Shown here: positions 32,377 to 39,534 of the stretch, piece by piece | Position numbering within the stretch: position 1 is the stretch's first letter | Layout: every line of letters begins with the position of its first letter | From: a virus | Virus record (IMG/VR): IMGVR_UViG_3300022921_000031 | Span: 1-49,631 of that record | Direction: 5' to 3' (one strand) | Length of the DNA stretch: 49,631 bases | Position numbers and translations under genes: made by a program | The notes under the pieces: generated by a model | What the model was told of the DNA's origin: nothing | What the model saw: the letters and a program-made list of their open reading frames with translations, nothing else | Databases searched by the model: none

Positions 32377-32572
32377 TAGCAAGTTTGCGGTCAACCCTCT
32401 TTTTGAGTTCTTTAGGGCTGGTTGCAAAAATAGCCATTTGAGGAACCTCGTAGTAAGACTGCACCACATAGTCTGCGTTGAAGCTATAGGTTCTGCTGAC
32501 CTTAACTTTAACGCCCCTGTATAGGTAGTCTTTGAAGCCGCCCTGTTTGTCTTTGCTTAATGGATAATTCAT
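32357..32572 (-). CDS. Small basic protein ending inside ribozyme D
   Basis: 71 aa from the ATG at 32572 (AGGAG 7 nt upstream); the longer start at 32605 would lie within hammerhead E. KDKQGGFKDYLYRGVKVKVS is followed by YYEVPQMAIFATSPKELKKR. It may be a small beta-alpha DNA- or RNA-binding protein. Its last residues (TTDET) are encoded by the catalytic core of hammerhead D. First gene of the ribozyme-bearing operon. Confidence 0.55.
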   Translation of the reverse strand: MNYPLSKDKQGGFKDYLYRGVKVKVSRTYSFNADYVVQSYYEVPQMAIFATSPKELKKRVDRKLASTTDET

Positions 32573-32595
32573 GTTTTCTCCTATTTGATTAATTG

Positions 32596-32646
32596 ACTGT
32601 TTCATCCTTTTGGAATCATCAGAGGGACCACCCAGTCCCTTACAGT
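32596..32646 (-). ncRNA. Hammerhead ribozyme E (type III, candidate)
   Basis: Circularly permuted layout on the minus strand: stem III strand ACUG, then UA at the cleavage site, stem I AGGGAC-UGGGUG-GUCCCU, core CUGAUGA, stem II (U-U mismatch, then UCC-AAAA-GGA), GAAA, and stem III strand CAGU. Stem III is the open end, so this is type III. Predicted cleavage between 32641 and 32640. Stems II and III are short, so activity is less certain than for A-D. Confidence 0.65.
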
Positions 32647-32727
32647 TACCACTCTGATTTTGGATTCGCCTCGCCGCTTTGGAATTCTGCGGGTCATTAG
32701 GTCCCTTCCTTAGTTAATTCAAAATAC

Positions 32728-32745
32728 CTGCTAAGGTTCAGTTCC
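32728..32745. repeat. 18 bp direct repeat, copy 1
   Basis: CTGCTAAGGTTCAGTTCC on plus. It matches copy 2 (32763-32780) in 16 of 18 positions, with starts 35 bp apart. On minus it continues into a CCTTAG ... CTAAGG hairpin, so it may be either a protein-binding repeat or part of a structured leader RNA. Confidence 0.6.
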
Positions 32746-32762
32746 TTGTCTTGAGTTAGAGA

Positions 32763-32780
32763 CTGCCAAGGTTCAGTCCC
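32763..32780. repeat. 18 bp direct repeat, copy 2
   Basis: CTGCCAAGGTTCAGTCCC on plus, 16 of 18 identical to copy 1. On minus the following sequence folds as CCTT ... GUCU / AGAC ... AAGG, a hairpin of similar layout to the one formed by copy 1. Confidence 0.6.
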
Positions 32781-32843
32781 ATGGGGTTTTAAGATTAGAT
32801 ATATGTGTTGTGCCCGCCCCCCTGTGTGTGTTTACGTTGTCTC

Positions 32844-32857
32844 ATATGTATACATAT
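32844..32857. promoter_or_regulatory. Perfect 14 bp palindrome, operator candidate
   Basis: ATATGTATACATAT. It overlaps the -10 box of the leftward promoter candidate and shares the TGTATAC core with the palindrome in the integrase promoter (19416-19433). A common regulator of both leftward units is an inference from this similarity. Confidence 0.5.
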
Positions 32858-32881
32858 TATACTAATGGATGGAGCCGTCAA
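32856..32881 (-). promoter_or_regulatory. Leftward promoter candidate for the ribozyme-bearing operon
   Basis: Read leftward: TTGACG (32881-32876) and consensus TATAAT (32861-32856). The spacer is only 14 bp, shorter than normal, so either an activator is used or the -35 assignment is wrong. It is the best promoter-like sequence upstream of the leftward accessory genes. Confidence 0.4.
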
Positions 32882-32973
32882 TACTTTTTGCAAAAATAAT
32901 TTAATTAATTTTTTCGAGGTGTAATCGGGGGAAAAGAAAAAGACGATCAATCTACTTGAATCATTAGCCTCTA

Positions 32974-32979
32974 TATAAT
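32974..32979 (+). promoter_or_regulatory. Rightward -10 element candidate
   Basis: TATAAT 14 bp before the ATG of the first rightward gene. No convincing -35 at the right distance (TTGAAT at 32957 is only 12 bp away). A transcript starting here would have almost no leader, so the assignment is weak. Confidence 0.25.
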
Positions 32980-32993
32980 ACCTTTACCTAATC

Positions 32994-33257
32994 ATGGAGA
33001 TAACACAACTAGATATGAGGCTAACGAACTTAGAGAAGTCAGTTAAGGAAATTATTGAGATGGTTTCCATACTCCCAAGGCTGGAAGAGAGAATGATCTC
33101 ACAAAAGACCAACCTTGAGGACCACGAGGCAAGACTAAGGAACCTAGAGAAAAACCAAAGCAGGAACAACATGTTCTCTTCTTGGATCGAAAGGATAGTA
33201 ATAGTAGCCATCACTCTAACACTAGCAGGTGGATTTAAGATTCTAACCGGAGCCTAG
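32994..33257 (+). CDS. Coiled-coil protein with C-terminal membrane helix (XhlA/holin-like)
   Basis: 87 aa. The first 60 residues are a coiled coil (MRLTNLEKSVKEIIEMVSIL, EDHEARLRNLEKNQSR) and the end is one membrane helix (RIVIVAITLTLAGGFKIL). This is the layout of hemolysin XhlA-type and small holin-like phage proteins. It precedes the DUF5675 gene, supporting a lysis role. First gene of the rightward late operon. Confidence 0.65.
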   Translation: MEITQLDMRLTNLEKSVKEIIEMVSILPRLEERMISQKTNLEDHEARLRNLEKNQSRNNMFSSWIERIVIVAITLTLAGGFKILTGA

Positions 33258-33322
33258 TTATCTTTTTCAAAAAGAAAGTCGAAGCGACACTTGATCGCTT
33301 TGCATATCACCCAAGCGGAACC

Positions 33323-33685
33323 ATGGGACTATTGTCTATAAAGGGAGAGACCTTTTGGACAGCCGAGCGTCCATGGATGAACAACCAAAGATCAATAAGC
33401 TGTATCCCGTCCGGAACCTATCAATGTAAAAGATACTCATCTAAAAGATTCGGCGAGACCTATGAGATAACAGACGTACCCAACAGAACTTATATTCTTT
33501 TCCATGCTGGTAACTATCCAATAAAAGATTCAGAGGGCTGCGTGTTAATCGGGGAAGAAAAAATGGGGGACACAATTGCAGTATCAAATTCACGTAAGGC
33601 AGTTAATAGATTTAGGGAACTACTAAAGGACACCGATGAGTTCACAATTACAGTCAGAGAATCAACTCCTCACGACTGGTCGTAA
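33323..33685 (+). CDS. DUF5675 protein, lysis-related candidate
   Basis: 120 aa from the first ATG. The family pattern is clear: LLSIKGETFWTAERPW, SISCIPSGTYQCKRYSSKRF, EITDVPNRTYILFHAGNY, EGCVLIGEE and NSRKAVNRFRELL. DUF5675 is common in phages near lysis genes and has been suggested to act on the cell wall; the activity is unproven. The conserved N-terminal strand (KVEATLDRFAYHPSGT) lies upstream of this ATG in the same frame, so the real start is probably near 33260 and not a standard start codon. Confidence 0.75.
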   Translation: MGLLSIKGETFWTAERPWMNNQRSISCIPSGTYQCKRYSSKRFGETYEITDVPNRTYILFHAGNYPIKDSEGCVLIGEEKMGDTIAVSNSRKAVNRFRELLKDTDEFTITVRESTPHDWS

Positions 33686-34142
33686 TAAGACCTGCGTAAG
33701 CTGCGAAGAGACCAAGGACGAGTCACGGTTTGAATTGTCCAAGGGATATAGAATTAATCTTTGTCGACGGTGCCGTTCGGCGGGGAAAAGAAAAAAGATC
33801 AGCCGCAGTCCATATTCCTATATAGCACACCTCTTCTCTCATATATGCAGTAAGAGAAAAGACACCCATGGTTTTAACCTAGACAGGGAAGACCTATATA
33901 GGATCTACGAGAAACAAAAGGGACTCTGTGCTATTACTAACATGAAGATGACTCACATAAAGGACGGTAAGGGAAAGCGTCAAGAAACCATGGCTAACAT
34001 CTCTATAGACAGGATAGACAACTATGGACCATATGCTCCGGAAAACATCCAGCTTGTGTGCTTCGCTGTGAACATCATGAAGCACACTCATAGCATGAAT
34101 GAGTTCCTTAAATGGTGTAAACTTGTAAGTAAAAACAACTAG
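33636..34142 (+). CDS. HNH-type zinc protein
   Basis: 168 aa, overlapping the DUF5675 gene by 50 bp; AAGGA 5 nt upstream of the ATG. A zinc ribbon (CVSCEETKD ... LCRRC) is at residues 20-47. Residues about 92-165 have the pattern KQKGLCAITNMKMTH, NISIDRIDN, YAPENIQLVCFAVNIMKHTH of HNH-like nucleases with a degenerate first His. HNH enzymes next to terminase genes often assist DNA packaging, which is plausible here; a homing origin is an alternative. Confidence 0.7.
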   Translation: MSSQLQSENQLLTTGRNKTCVSCEETKDESRFELSKGYRINLCRRCRSAGKRKKISRSPYSYIAHLFSHICSKRKDTHGFNLDREDLYRIYEKQKGLCAITNMKMTHIKDGKGKRQETMANISIDRIDNYGPYAPENIQLVCFAVNIMKHTHSMNEFLKWCKLVSKNN

Positions 34143-34149
34143 GTGAATT

Positions 34150-34575
34150 ATGACTATTAAAGACAAGAAATTAATGCAAAGGAAGCTCGAGTTCGTAGAG
34201 CATTTCTTGGTGACAAAGAACGCAACTGAGTCCGCAAAGCGATGTGGGTATTCAGAGAAGTCTGCATATAATCAAGGCTATCGATTGATGAAGGACGATG
34301 ATGTGCAAAAAATGCTTGCATGTGAGCTAGAAAAGAGCAGAGAACGCAATCTAGCAGACTCTGACGAGATCATAGAGAGGCTTAAAGAGGAAGCCCTAGG
34401 TGATATCCATGGAGCAACAGCAGGATCCCGTGTGAAGGCTCTAGAGCTGCTAATGAGGCACTTTAATATGCTGGATTCCAGTCAGAAGGTCGAGCTCTCA
34501 ATGAAAGATTCTTGGTTCGACAATTTAGATCTTGCCAGCTCTGATTCCTCTGATAAAAAGAATCACCTTAATTAG
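34150..34575 (+). CDS. terS: Terminase small subunit
   Basis: 141 aa. The N-terminal helix-turn-helix part (KLEFVEHFLVTKNATESAKR, CGYSEKSAYNQGYRLMKDDD) fits the Terminase_2 small-subunit family. The C-terminus is helical, with an acidic-basic tail (SSDSSDKKNHLN). It recognises the packaging site and activates the large subunit encoded 184 bp downstream. The G-rich gap after it may be that site. Confidence 0.8.
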   Translation: MTIKDKKLMQRKLEFVEHFLVTKNATESAKRCGYSEKSAYNQGYRLMKDDDVQKMLACELEKSRERNLADSDEIIERLKEEALGDIHGATAGSRVKALELLMRHFNMLDSSQKVELSMKDSWFDNLDLASSDSSDKKNHLN

Positions 34576-34759
34576 GCGATGCTCCGTCAAATGCTCAATA
34601 AAGTAAGTGCTCACTATCGCCACATCGCACTCAATAGGGGGCGGGGGTGCTGGACAGGGTACCTCATATACATACACACACTACACTCTCCCTTGTCTTT
34701 CCCCCATATAGATATTTCAGGGGGGGAGTAGTTCCTAGGGGGGCGGGGTTTCTTTAAAT
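34576..34759 (+). promoter_or_regulatory. G-rich gap between terminase genes, possible packaging site
   Basis: 184 bp without a gene. Contains GGGGGCGGGGG (34637-34647), a G7 run (34720-34726) and GGGGGGCGGGG (34738-34748), with pyrimidine and CA-rich stretches between. The large-subunit ATG lacks a clear ribosome binding site. G-runs could form quadruplexes; the position between terS and terL is typical for a pac or cos site. Both roles are inference. Confidence 0.35.
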
Positions 34760-36337
34760 ATGGAAATTGAAAAAAATAAATTTCAAAAAATTATAAAAAC
34801 CTTCAAAGCGAATCTCAGCATTTACGCTAAGAACTGCCTTAATATTATTGACAAGAATGGTAAGTCCGTACCGCTTGAATTTAATCCAGCTCAGCTTGAG
34901 CTTGACAGAATGATTAACGAGCAATGGGCTCATCATGGCAGGGTGAGAATGCTCATCTTAAAGTCCAGACAGACGGGTATTTCGACCTACTGTCAGGCAC
35001 GTGGTTTTTGGAAGACAGTATCGGCTCAAAATCAGAACGCCGTAGTGGTATCTCACCTTAATGAATCCACCAAAGCTATCTTCGGAATGGTTAGATACTT
35101 CTATGATAATTTGCCACATCCGTTAGTTAAACCAGAGCTTAAAGAATCCACCACCAGTTCGCTTCAGTTCACCCATGGATCTAGGTGGCGTATTGCGACG
35201 GCGAGAACCAGCGAGGTCGGGCGTGGTTGGACCACCAATTATTTACACGGATCTGAGGTAGCCTTCTATCCAAACTCGGATATTATCCCGGGGTTATTAC
35301 AGACAGTGCCTGAGGATAACTCAGAGATACTTTTAGAATCTACCGCCAATGGAGCGGGGGGTTGGTTCTATGATGCATGCATGAGAGCCCTAAGGGGCGA
35401 AGGGGAGTGGCAGGTATGCTTCATTCCTTGGAGCATGATGCCCGAATACCGCCGCAAGGTTAATGAATACTTTGAGCGTACACCCGAGGAGGAGGTGTTA
35501 GCTAATATGTATAACCTAGACAACGAGCAATTAAACTTCAGGCGAGGCAAGATACAAGACCTCGGAGGCGAGGATCTATTTAGGCAGGAGTATCCTATAA
35601 CCCCGCAAGAGGCGTTCCTCACAACAGGGCGTGTCTTTGTGGAACCTAAGTGGATTGATGCCGCATACAATGAGTGCTATTCCCCGACTTGGCAGGGCAT
35701 GGTGCGAGGCAATGAGTTCATAGAAAGTAACAATGGTCCGCTAAAAATTTTCGAGCATCCAAAAGCAGATTTTAGGTATTGTATTGGGGTGGATGTTTCC
35801 GAGGGGCTCGAGCACGGTGACTATTCCTGCGTTCAGGTTCTGGACCACATGGGCTATCAGGTGGCGACATGGCACGGGCACATAGACCCGTTTGACTTCG
35901 CCGAGGTGATTGCCGCCATAGCGACCCACTACAACAAAGCTTGGACCTTGGTTGAAAGAAACAACCACGGACTTACAACCATCAGGAAGTTACAGGACAT
36001 GGGTTACCCTAATCAGTATGTTGAACAATCGGTGGATGATGCCTACGTGGATCGTTTGACAAGGCGAGCGGGTTTCTTAACCACCAGTAAAACCAAGCCG
36101 TTGATCATAGATAACCTCACACATTTATTGCGTCAGGGTGAGTCAGGCGTAGCTTGTGTTGATTTAATTGACGAGATGCGTACGTATGTAATTGATGCAC
36201 GAGGTATTACAAATGCACAACAAGGGTGTTATGATGATAGAATCATGGCATATGCTATAGCACTGTTTGGTTTAAACTCCATGCCAAGGAAACAGAGAAT
36301 ACAGATAACCAACAGACACAAAAGAGATTTTATTTAA
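34760..36337 (+). CDS. terL: Terminase large subunit
   Basis: 525 aa. ATPase part: Walker A-like LKSRQTGISTYCQARG, TSEVGRGWTTNYLHGSEVAF (Walker B region) and LLESTANGAGG (coupling motif). Nuclease part: CIGVDVSEGLEHGDYSCVQV, TLVERNNHGLTTI and the last acidic site YDDRIMAYAIALF. All three acidic positions of the RNase H-like nuclease are present. The protein pumps phage DNA into the prohead through the portal encoded next and cuts it. Confidence 0.95.
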   Translation: MEIEKNKFQKIIKTFKANLSIYAKNCLNIIDKNGKSVPLEFNPAQLELDRMINEQWAHHGRVRMLILKSRQTGISTYCQARGFWKTVSAQNQNAVVVSHLNESTKAIFGMVRYFYDNLPHPLVKPELKESTTSSLQFTHGSRWRIATARTSEVGRGWTTNYLHGSEVAFYPNSDIIPGLLQTVPEDNSEILLESTANGAGGWFYDACMRALRGEGEWQVCFIPWSMMPEYRRKVNEYFERTPEEEVLANMYNLDNEQLNFRRGKIQDLGGEDLFRQEYPITPQEAFLTTGRVFVEPKWIDAAYNECYSPTWQGMVRGNEFIESNNGPLKIFEHPKADFRYCIGVDVSEGLEHGDYSCVQVLDHMGYQVATWHGHIDPFDFAEVIAAIATHYNKAWTLVERNNHGLTTIRKLQDMGYPNQYVEQSVDDAYVDRLTRRAGFLTTSKTKPLIIDNLTHLLRQGESGVACVDLIDEMRTYVIDARGITNAQQGCYDDRIMAYAIALFGLNSMPRKQRIQITNRHKRDFI

Positions 36338-38353
36338 ATGAGCGAACTAGATAAAAAAGAAGTAGCCCCAGAGGGCATAGCGATGGCTGGCGACAGCGTC
36401 GAGATGGATGACCCGATTATCAGCCTAGGGGGAGAGTTAAAATCTAAGTACTATGAATTCAGGGATGCAAGGTCCGACATAGAGGACGACTGGGTAGAAG
36501 ACCTTAGAGCATTCATGGGTCAGTACGACAATGATACCCTAGCGAAGATCAGGGAGAAGGGAGACAGATCACAGGTCTATGTGGGTCTTACCCGAACCAA
36601 AGTGCTAGCCGCCTATTCAAGAATCACAGATTTATTATTTCAACCCGGTCAAAGATTTTATTCAATCGAGCCTACCCCCGTTACCAAACAGCCAACCGTA
36701 GAAAAAGAACTTACCGAAAGAGCAGCCCTAGAGATCATGGAGGCGGCTCAGGTAATCGATCCTATGATGGTTGATGATTTAATTCAGGCTAGATACAAGG
36801 AGCTTGTAAAGGAGCTGGACGAAGAGACAGACATCCGTGTTCAAAAGATGCTTGAGGTTATTAACGATCAAACATTAGAAAATAATCTTGAAGGCAGTAT
36901 GAAAGATGCTATTATGGAACAAGTGATATTCGGAACAGGTGCCATGAAAGCAGGCACATTGAGAATAGAAAGAAATCACAAATGGATTAATTCCGAAGAG
37001 GGATATAATCTAATATACGAAGAAGAACCTATGCCGGAGATGGAGGCAGTTTCTATTTTCGATCTATACCCCGATCCATACGCAACCTCCATTGACGACA
37101 TGAGGTCTATCTTTAGAAGGCACATACTCTCACGTGTGGACTTCCAACAACTAAAAGACTCACCCGGATTTAACAGCGACCTTATTGAAGAGTGCATTCA
37201 GATGAACCCAGAGGGCAACCATGACGAAGAGCAGCACGAGAAAGACCGCAGAGATATAGCTAATGTTAATGAGTACGAGACAGACTCAGGTAAGTTCGAG
37301 GTACTAGAATTCTGGGGTAGTGTTAATGGCTTTGAGCTAGAAGAGCACGGCATTGAGTTCGCAGAAACAGATGACCTATCACAAGAATACCAGTGCAATA
37401 TCTGGATGACAGACGACAAGATTATTAAAGCACAATTGAATCCCCTCCCGGGAGGCATCATTCCTTACTTTATTTTCCCGTACGAAAAGAACCCACATGT
37501 GTTCTGGGGAACTGGCGTACCTAAGATGATGCGTGACTCACAACAAACAATGAACGCTGCTACAAGGATCTATTTAGACAACGTGGCTTTATCTTCAGGA
37601 CCTATGGTTGAGGTTAATACCGACATCATGGCTTCAGGTGAGGACCCAACAGATCTATATCCTTGGCGTGTGTTCCTTAGAGAGGGCGGCGATGGTAACC
37701 AACCCATGGTTAGGTTTTATCAACCACAGTCTAACTCACCGGCTCTTGTTTCAGTGATTGAACTGTTTAGAAGATTTGCCGATGAAACCACAGCTCTTCC
37801 GTCCTACACACACGGACAAACACAGAGCTCTTTAAACAGAACAGCAACAGGTATTTCTATATTGATGTCAAACGCCAATATAGTTTTAAAATCTGTAATT
37901 AAAAACATTGATGATTATCTAACCAAACCCCTTGTGAGATCTTTGTATGACTGGAACATGACTTGGAGCCCCAACTCAGATATTAAGTCAGACATGAGAA
38001 TCGTTGCTAGAGGTTCAACAACGATGGTACAAAAAGAAGTTCAGTCTCAAAGACTGCTACAGTTCTTATCGTTACTTAATAATCCACAGGATCAGCAAAT
38101 GGTTAAGAGGGACAAACTTCTTAAGGATGTTGCCAAGTCATTAGACATAGATCCGGATGATGTTCTTAAATCTGAAAAGGAGTTAATGGATGAGCAACAA
38201 CAACTACAACAAGCTATCGCCGGAATGCAGCAAGGCGGTCAAATTGATCAAGTCCCAAATGGGGACGGAGTGGTCGGTCCTGATGCAAGAAATGGAACAC
38301 CTTCGCCAGAGGGAGCGGGACCAGTTGGAAATAACGGAGGACTACCGCTTTAG
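36338..38353 (+). CDS. Portal protein
   Basis: 671 aa, right after terL with no gap. The start has KYYEFRDARSDIEDDWVEDL, RSQVYVGLTRTKVLAAYSRI; the middle AIMEQVIFGTGAMKAGTLRI, and the stem region MMRDSQQTMNAATRIYLDN, TATGISILMSNANIVLKSVI. These are typical of long podovirus portals. The C-terminus is Gln/Gly-rich and low-complexity, as in proteins with a disordered barrel extension. It forms the dodecameric ring at the packaging vertex. Confidence 0.85.
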   Translation: MSELDKKEVAPEGIAMAGDSVEMDDPIISLGGELKSKYYEFRDARSDIEDDWVEDLRAFMGQYDNDTLAKIREKGDRSQVYVGLTRTKVLAAYSRITDLLFQPGQRFYSIEPTPVTKQPTVEKELTERAALEIMEAAQVIDPMMVDDLIQARYKELVKELDEETDIRVQKMLEVINDQTLENNLEGSMKDAIMEQVIFGTGAMKAGTLRIERNHKWINSEEGYNLIYEEEPMPEMEAVSIFDLYPDPYATSIDDMRSIFRRHILSRVDFQQLKDSPGFNSDLIEECIQMNPEGNHDEEQHEKDRRDIANVNEYETDSGKFEVLEFWGSVNGFELEEHGIEFAETDDLSQEYQCNIWMTDDKIIKAQLNPLPGGIIPYFIFPYEKNPHVFWGTGVPKMMRDSQQTMNAATRIYLDNVALSSGPMVEVNTDIMASGEDPTDLYPWRVFLREGGDGNQPMVRFYQPQSNSPALVSVIELFRRFADETTALPSYTHGQTQSSLNRTATGISILMSNANIVLKSVIKNIDDYLTKPLVRSLYDWNMTWSPNSDIKSDMRIVARGSTTMVQKEVQSQRLLQFLSLLNNPQDQQMVKRDKLLKDVAKSLDIDPDDVLKSEKELMDEQQQLQQAIAGMQQGGQIDQVPNGDGVVGPDARNGTPSPEGAGPVGNNGGLPL

Positions 38354-38462
38354 TCAAGGACGTTGCGACATACTCAAGTTTGTTGTATCTTTAGACCAAA
38401 TTGCAGACAAAGTTTTAAACTCGTTGGGAACCCGCAAGGAAACTCCCAACATATATAAATAA
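38190..38462 (+). CDS. Small conserved-looking protein overlapping portal 3' end
   Basis: 90 aa if started at 38190, which has AAGGAG 7 nt upstream; 164 bp overlap the portal gene in another frame. The last 60 residues (LRQRERDQLEITEDYRFSQG, then RCDILKFVVSLDQIADKVLN) have normal protein character and extend past the portal stop. The N-terminal part is less convincing, so a later start (38259-38292) is possible. Function unknown, probably head-related by position. Confidence 0.55.
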   Translation: MSNNNYNKLSPECSKAVKLIKSQMGTEWSVLMQEMEHLRQRERDQLEITEDYRFSQGRCDILKFVVSLDQIADKVLNSLGTRKETPNIYK

Positions 38463-38497
38463 TCGACACCCTTAACATAAGGACCGAGGATAAAAAA

Positions 38498-39484
38498 ATG
38501 ACTGAAGAAGTTAAAACCAGAGGCGAGATGATCGCCGAAAGGCTTGAAAAAGAAGCTGACGAGATGATAAAACAGATGGAAGCTTCTCAGAAGGAATCCG
38601 AACCAGAAGGACAGGGGCTTGCAAACCTTGAACCAGAAGCAGAGGACACCCCAGAAGAGAAAGAAGAAACTGTTGAGACTTCACCCCCTGAATCTCAGGA
38701 CACTGAAGAATCAAGTCAAGCGGATGAAGAGATTCAAACCGAAGTAGAGAATGAACAAGTGGAGGATGATCAGGAGACTGTGTCATCTAAACAGTGGGAG
38801 GAACGGTACAAGAACGCTCAGGCGAGAATGACCAAAGCCACCCAACATGAGAAAGAGCTTGAGAAAAAGATCTCTGAGTTAACCGATAAGGTTAAGGCAA
38901 TGGAATCACTGAGAAGTGAAACCAAAGTTGAGAAGCAGATGGAAGAAGTAGGCGTCGACCTCTCTGAGATAATGAAAGATTATCCTGAGTTAGTGAAGCC
39001 CCTTCAGAGTTATGTGGATACAGCTTTTGCCAAACTTAATCAGAAGTTTGAAAAAACTACTCAGGAATTAACGAAAGCTCAACAGGACGATCTGGTCCGT
39101 GAGCACAAAGCTAAGTTAGCTAAAGCCCACCCAGACTATGTTCAGATAGCCAACTCAGAGGATTTTAATCTGTGGCTAGAAAGACAAAGTCCGGTATGGC
39201 AGCAGGTAGCAGAAGGCGGCGGGGCTGACGACACCATCGAACTGCTCTCACGTTATAAGAACGCACTTGGTATCACTACTACTCCGGAAGTTTCTAAAGC
39301 AGACTTGGTTGAGAAAGCAAAGCAAAATGCGGAGCCGAACCTTCCAAAAGCTAGGAAACAAAACATTGGGAGTAGTAAAAAGATTTGGACTGCTGCTGAG
39401 ATTGGTAAGTTAAATGATAAACAGTTCCGTAAATACGAAGCTGATATCGACCTAGCTCACCGGGAAGGCAGAGTAAGACCATAA
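38498..39484 (+). CDS. Scaffolding protein
   Basis: 328 aa. Strongly acidic N-terminal half (repeated EE, PE, SQ: TPEEKEETVETSPPESQDTE), a long coiled coil in the middle (ERYKNAQARMTKATQHEKEL ... ELTDKVKAMES) and a basic end (KARKQNIGSSKKIWTAAEIG). This is the usual composition of scaffolds, and it sits between portal and major capsid protein. It guides capsid assembly and leaves before DNA entry. Confidence 0.8.
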   Translation: MTEEVKTRGEMIAERLEKEADEMIKQMEASQKESEPEGQGLANLEPEAEDTPEEKEETVETSPPESQDTEESSQADEEIQTEVENEQVEDDQETVSSKQWEERYKNAQARMTKATQHEKELEKKISELTDKVKAMESLRSETKVEKQMEEVGVDLSEIMKDYPELVKPLQSYVDTAFAKLNQKFEKTTQELTKAQQDDLVREHKAKLAKAHPDYVQIANSEDFNLWLERQSPVWQQVAEGGGADDTIELLSRYKNALGITTTPEVSKADLVEKAKQNAEPNLPKARKQNIGSSKKIWTAAEIGKLNDKQFRKYEADIDLAHREGRVRP

Positions 39485-39534
39485 GTTTTTACTACAAATT
39501 TTTGAAATTGACATTAAAAAATTAGGAGTAAATA

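Larger units (their letters stand above)
32606..32993. promoter_or_regulatory. Divergent control region between leftward and rightward operons
   Basis: About 388 bp without an ORF. Going leftward it holds a promoter candidate (32856-32881) with a 14 bp palindrome, a G-run (GGGGGGCGGG on minus, 32822-32813), two 18 bp direct repeats (32728-32745 and 32763-32780) that each begin a hairpin, a CCGC/GCGG hairpin near 32670-32695 and most of hammerhead E. Rightward, a TATAAT at 32974-32979 may serve the lysis and packaging operon. No tRNA or protein gene was found in it. Confidence 0.6.

Noticed and set aside
32670-32706. CUAAUGA followed by a CCGC/GCGG hairpin as a degenerate hammerhead
   Set aside because: The second invariant base of the CUGAUGA core is changed to A and no GAAA follows the hairpin.
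32731-32780. tRNA-like T-arm sequences (GGTTCAGTTCC and GGTTCAGTCCC)
   Set aside because: The loop has G where the invariant A58 should be, and no acceptor, D-arm or anticodon arm can be built around either copy. They are better explained as the 18 bp direct repeats.
32916-32973. A sixth hammerhead-like segment sharing CGGGGGAAAAG and ATTAGCCT with copies B and C
   Set aside because: It lacks CUGANGA and GAAA and has no pairing stem I. It may be a decayed copy but cannot be an active ribozyme.
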